A stretch of 64,000 nucleotides of DNA from Rs1 sp000416275 (GTDB lineage: Bacteria; Pseudomonadota; Gammaproteobacteria; Pseudomonadales; Balneatricaceae). The notes below the pieces were generated by a model, which ran no database searches, was not told where the DNA came from, and was given only the letters and a program-made list of their open reading frames with translations. The translations under genes were made by a program, and so were the position numbers. Positions within the stretch are counted from its first letter, which is position 1; each line of letters begins with the position of its first letter. Location of the stretch: NCBI GenBank assembly GCA_965243635.1, contig OZ251574.1, positions 2,914,001 to 2,978,000 on the forward strand. Direction: 5' to 3'. Below are positions 63,578 through 64,000 of this stretch, piece by piece.

Positions 63578-64000
63578 TTATAGCTTAGACTTAATGCGTC
63601 GAATTTCTTCATCTTGAGAAATGCTGCGTTTTTCAAGATTAACCACCTTAAGCTGAGCTCTCTGCAACTCCTCTTGGACTGATCTTGATTCGTTTCTCAT
63701 CAAATTTTCCCGGCGGCCCCACTCAGTTGCAGAGTTTAACGCTTTTTGATTTAAGCGTTTAATTTCACCATCTTGCTCTTTTCGCTTGTGCTCTAGGCGC
63801 TTAGCTTTATTGTCACCCGCCAACAGCGCTGATGACTTACTTGCCATATCTCTGGATTGAATTTGACTCGACTGTTTCAAGTTCTTTAACTCTTCATCTT
63901 GAGAGCGGATCAGGGTATGTTGTGTATCAATACGCACTTCATGACGCGCAATTTCTGATTGCAGATCATGAGTCTTCTTGGTTAATAGCGTTTCTTTGCT
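63578..64000 (-). CDS. Coiled-coil protein, N-terminal part outside window
   Basis: At least 140 residues of a charged, alpha-helical coiled-coil protein (RSQDEELKNLKQSSQIQSRD; EHKRKEQDGEIKRLNQ). The frame is open to the right edge, so the true start is outside; an internal GTG at 63937 is unlikely to be it. A recurrent SQDEE/DEEIRRIK pattern suggests an internal helical repeat. Family not recognised. Its stop lies 30 bases before the CysB-like start. Confidence 0.6.
   Translation of the reverse strand, partial: SKETLLTKKTHDLQSEIARHEVRIDTQHTLIRSQDEELKNLKQSSQIQSRDMASKSSALLAGDNKAKRLEHKRKEQDGEIKRLNQKALNSATEWGRRENLMRNESRSVQEELQRAQLKVVNLEKRSISQDEEIRRIKSKL

Overview
The window looks like chromosomal DNA of a marine-type gammaproteobacterium. 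The supporting genes are a yafNO-type toxin-antitoxin pair, a YghU-type glutathione transferase, CysB-like and RraA-like proteins, a sitABCD metal importer and TRAP/TAXI transport. Coding density is good, but the spacers are packed with dispersed and tandem repeats. I cannot name a genus from the sequence alone. Base composition is moderate, and the genes at 1.0-1.9 kb and 6.7-11.2 kb are visibly more AT-rich than the rest, as expected for acquired DNA.

Layout. Positions 1-600 hold a higBA pair cut by the left edge. Positions 1.0-12.4 kb are a minus-strand defence-like island: a NERD-domain protein, a coiled-coil AAA+ protein with a DUF2357/PD-(D/E)xK nuclease, a NUDIX-methyltransferase fusion overlapping a PLD-helicase-S24-like-DUF3427 protein, and a four-helix membrane protein. 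Positions 12.6-20.6 kb are a stability-module cluster: yafNO, an AbiEi-Fic fusion gene split by an IS200-like element, a doc toxin with a 55-residue partner, and hipBA with a clear operator. Positions 20.6-27.4 kb hold a 56-residue gene, an OmpA/DUF4892 protein and a J-domain-like protein among large palindromic repeat arrays.

Positions 27.4-34.8 kb are a complete-looking V/A-type ATPase operon in permuted order (B-D-I-K-E-DUF2764-A). Directly upstream on the same strand (35.0-40.2 kb) is an arginine deiminase cluster: a YfcC-type transporter, an APC permease remnant, arcA, arcB and arcC. Arginine fermentation makes ATP and ammonia, and the rotary ATPase can spend ATP on ion pumping, so the two may work together. 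Positions 41.1-44.1 kb encode a TAXI-TRAP importer. A 2-kb repeat array follows, then a lipoprotein, a sensor kinase and response regulator placed tail to tail, a MarR regulator and a D-lactate dehydrogenase-like flavoprotein. Positions 52.6-56.6 kb are sitABCD with a Fur-like box on its promoter. The right end (56.6-64 kb) is metabolic: ybaK, S-formylglutathione hydrolase, a frameshifted 2-hydroxyacid dehydrogenase, a GST, an RraA-like protein, threonine aldolase, a CysB-like regulator and a coiled-coil protein running off the edge.

The most unusual feature is the repeat ecology. At least three MITE-like families with terminal inverted repeats recur in the window, together with six arrays of a CACAGAGG-type palindromic repeat and heptamer tandem repeats just 3' of stop codons. 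The MITE-like copies have altered genes: they supply the stop codon of arcC and of a permease remnant, and one sits in the sitA leader between promoter and start codon. Two of them also create false N-terminal extensions (sitA and the OmpA-like gene), which are corrected here.
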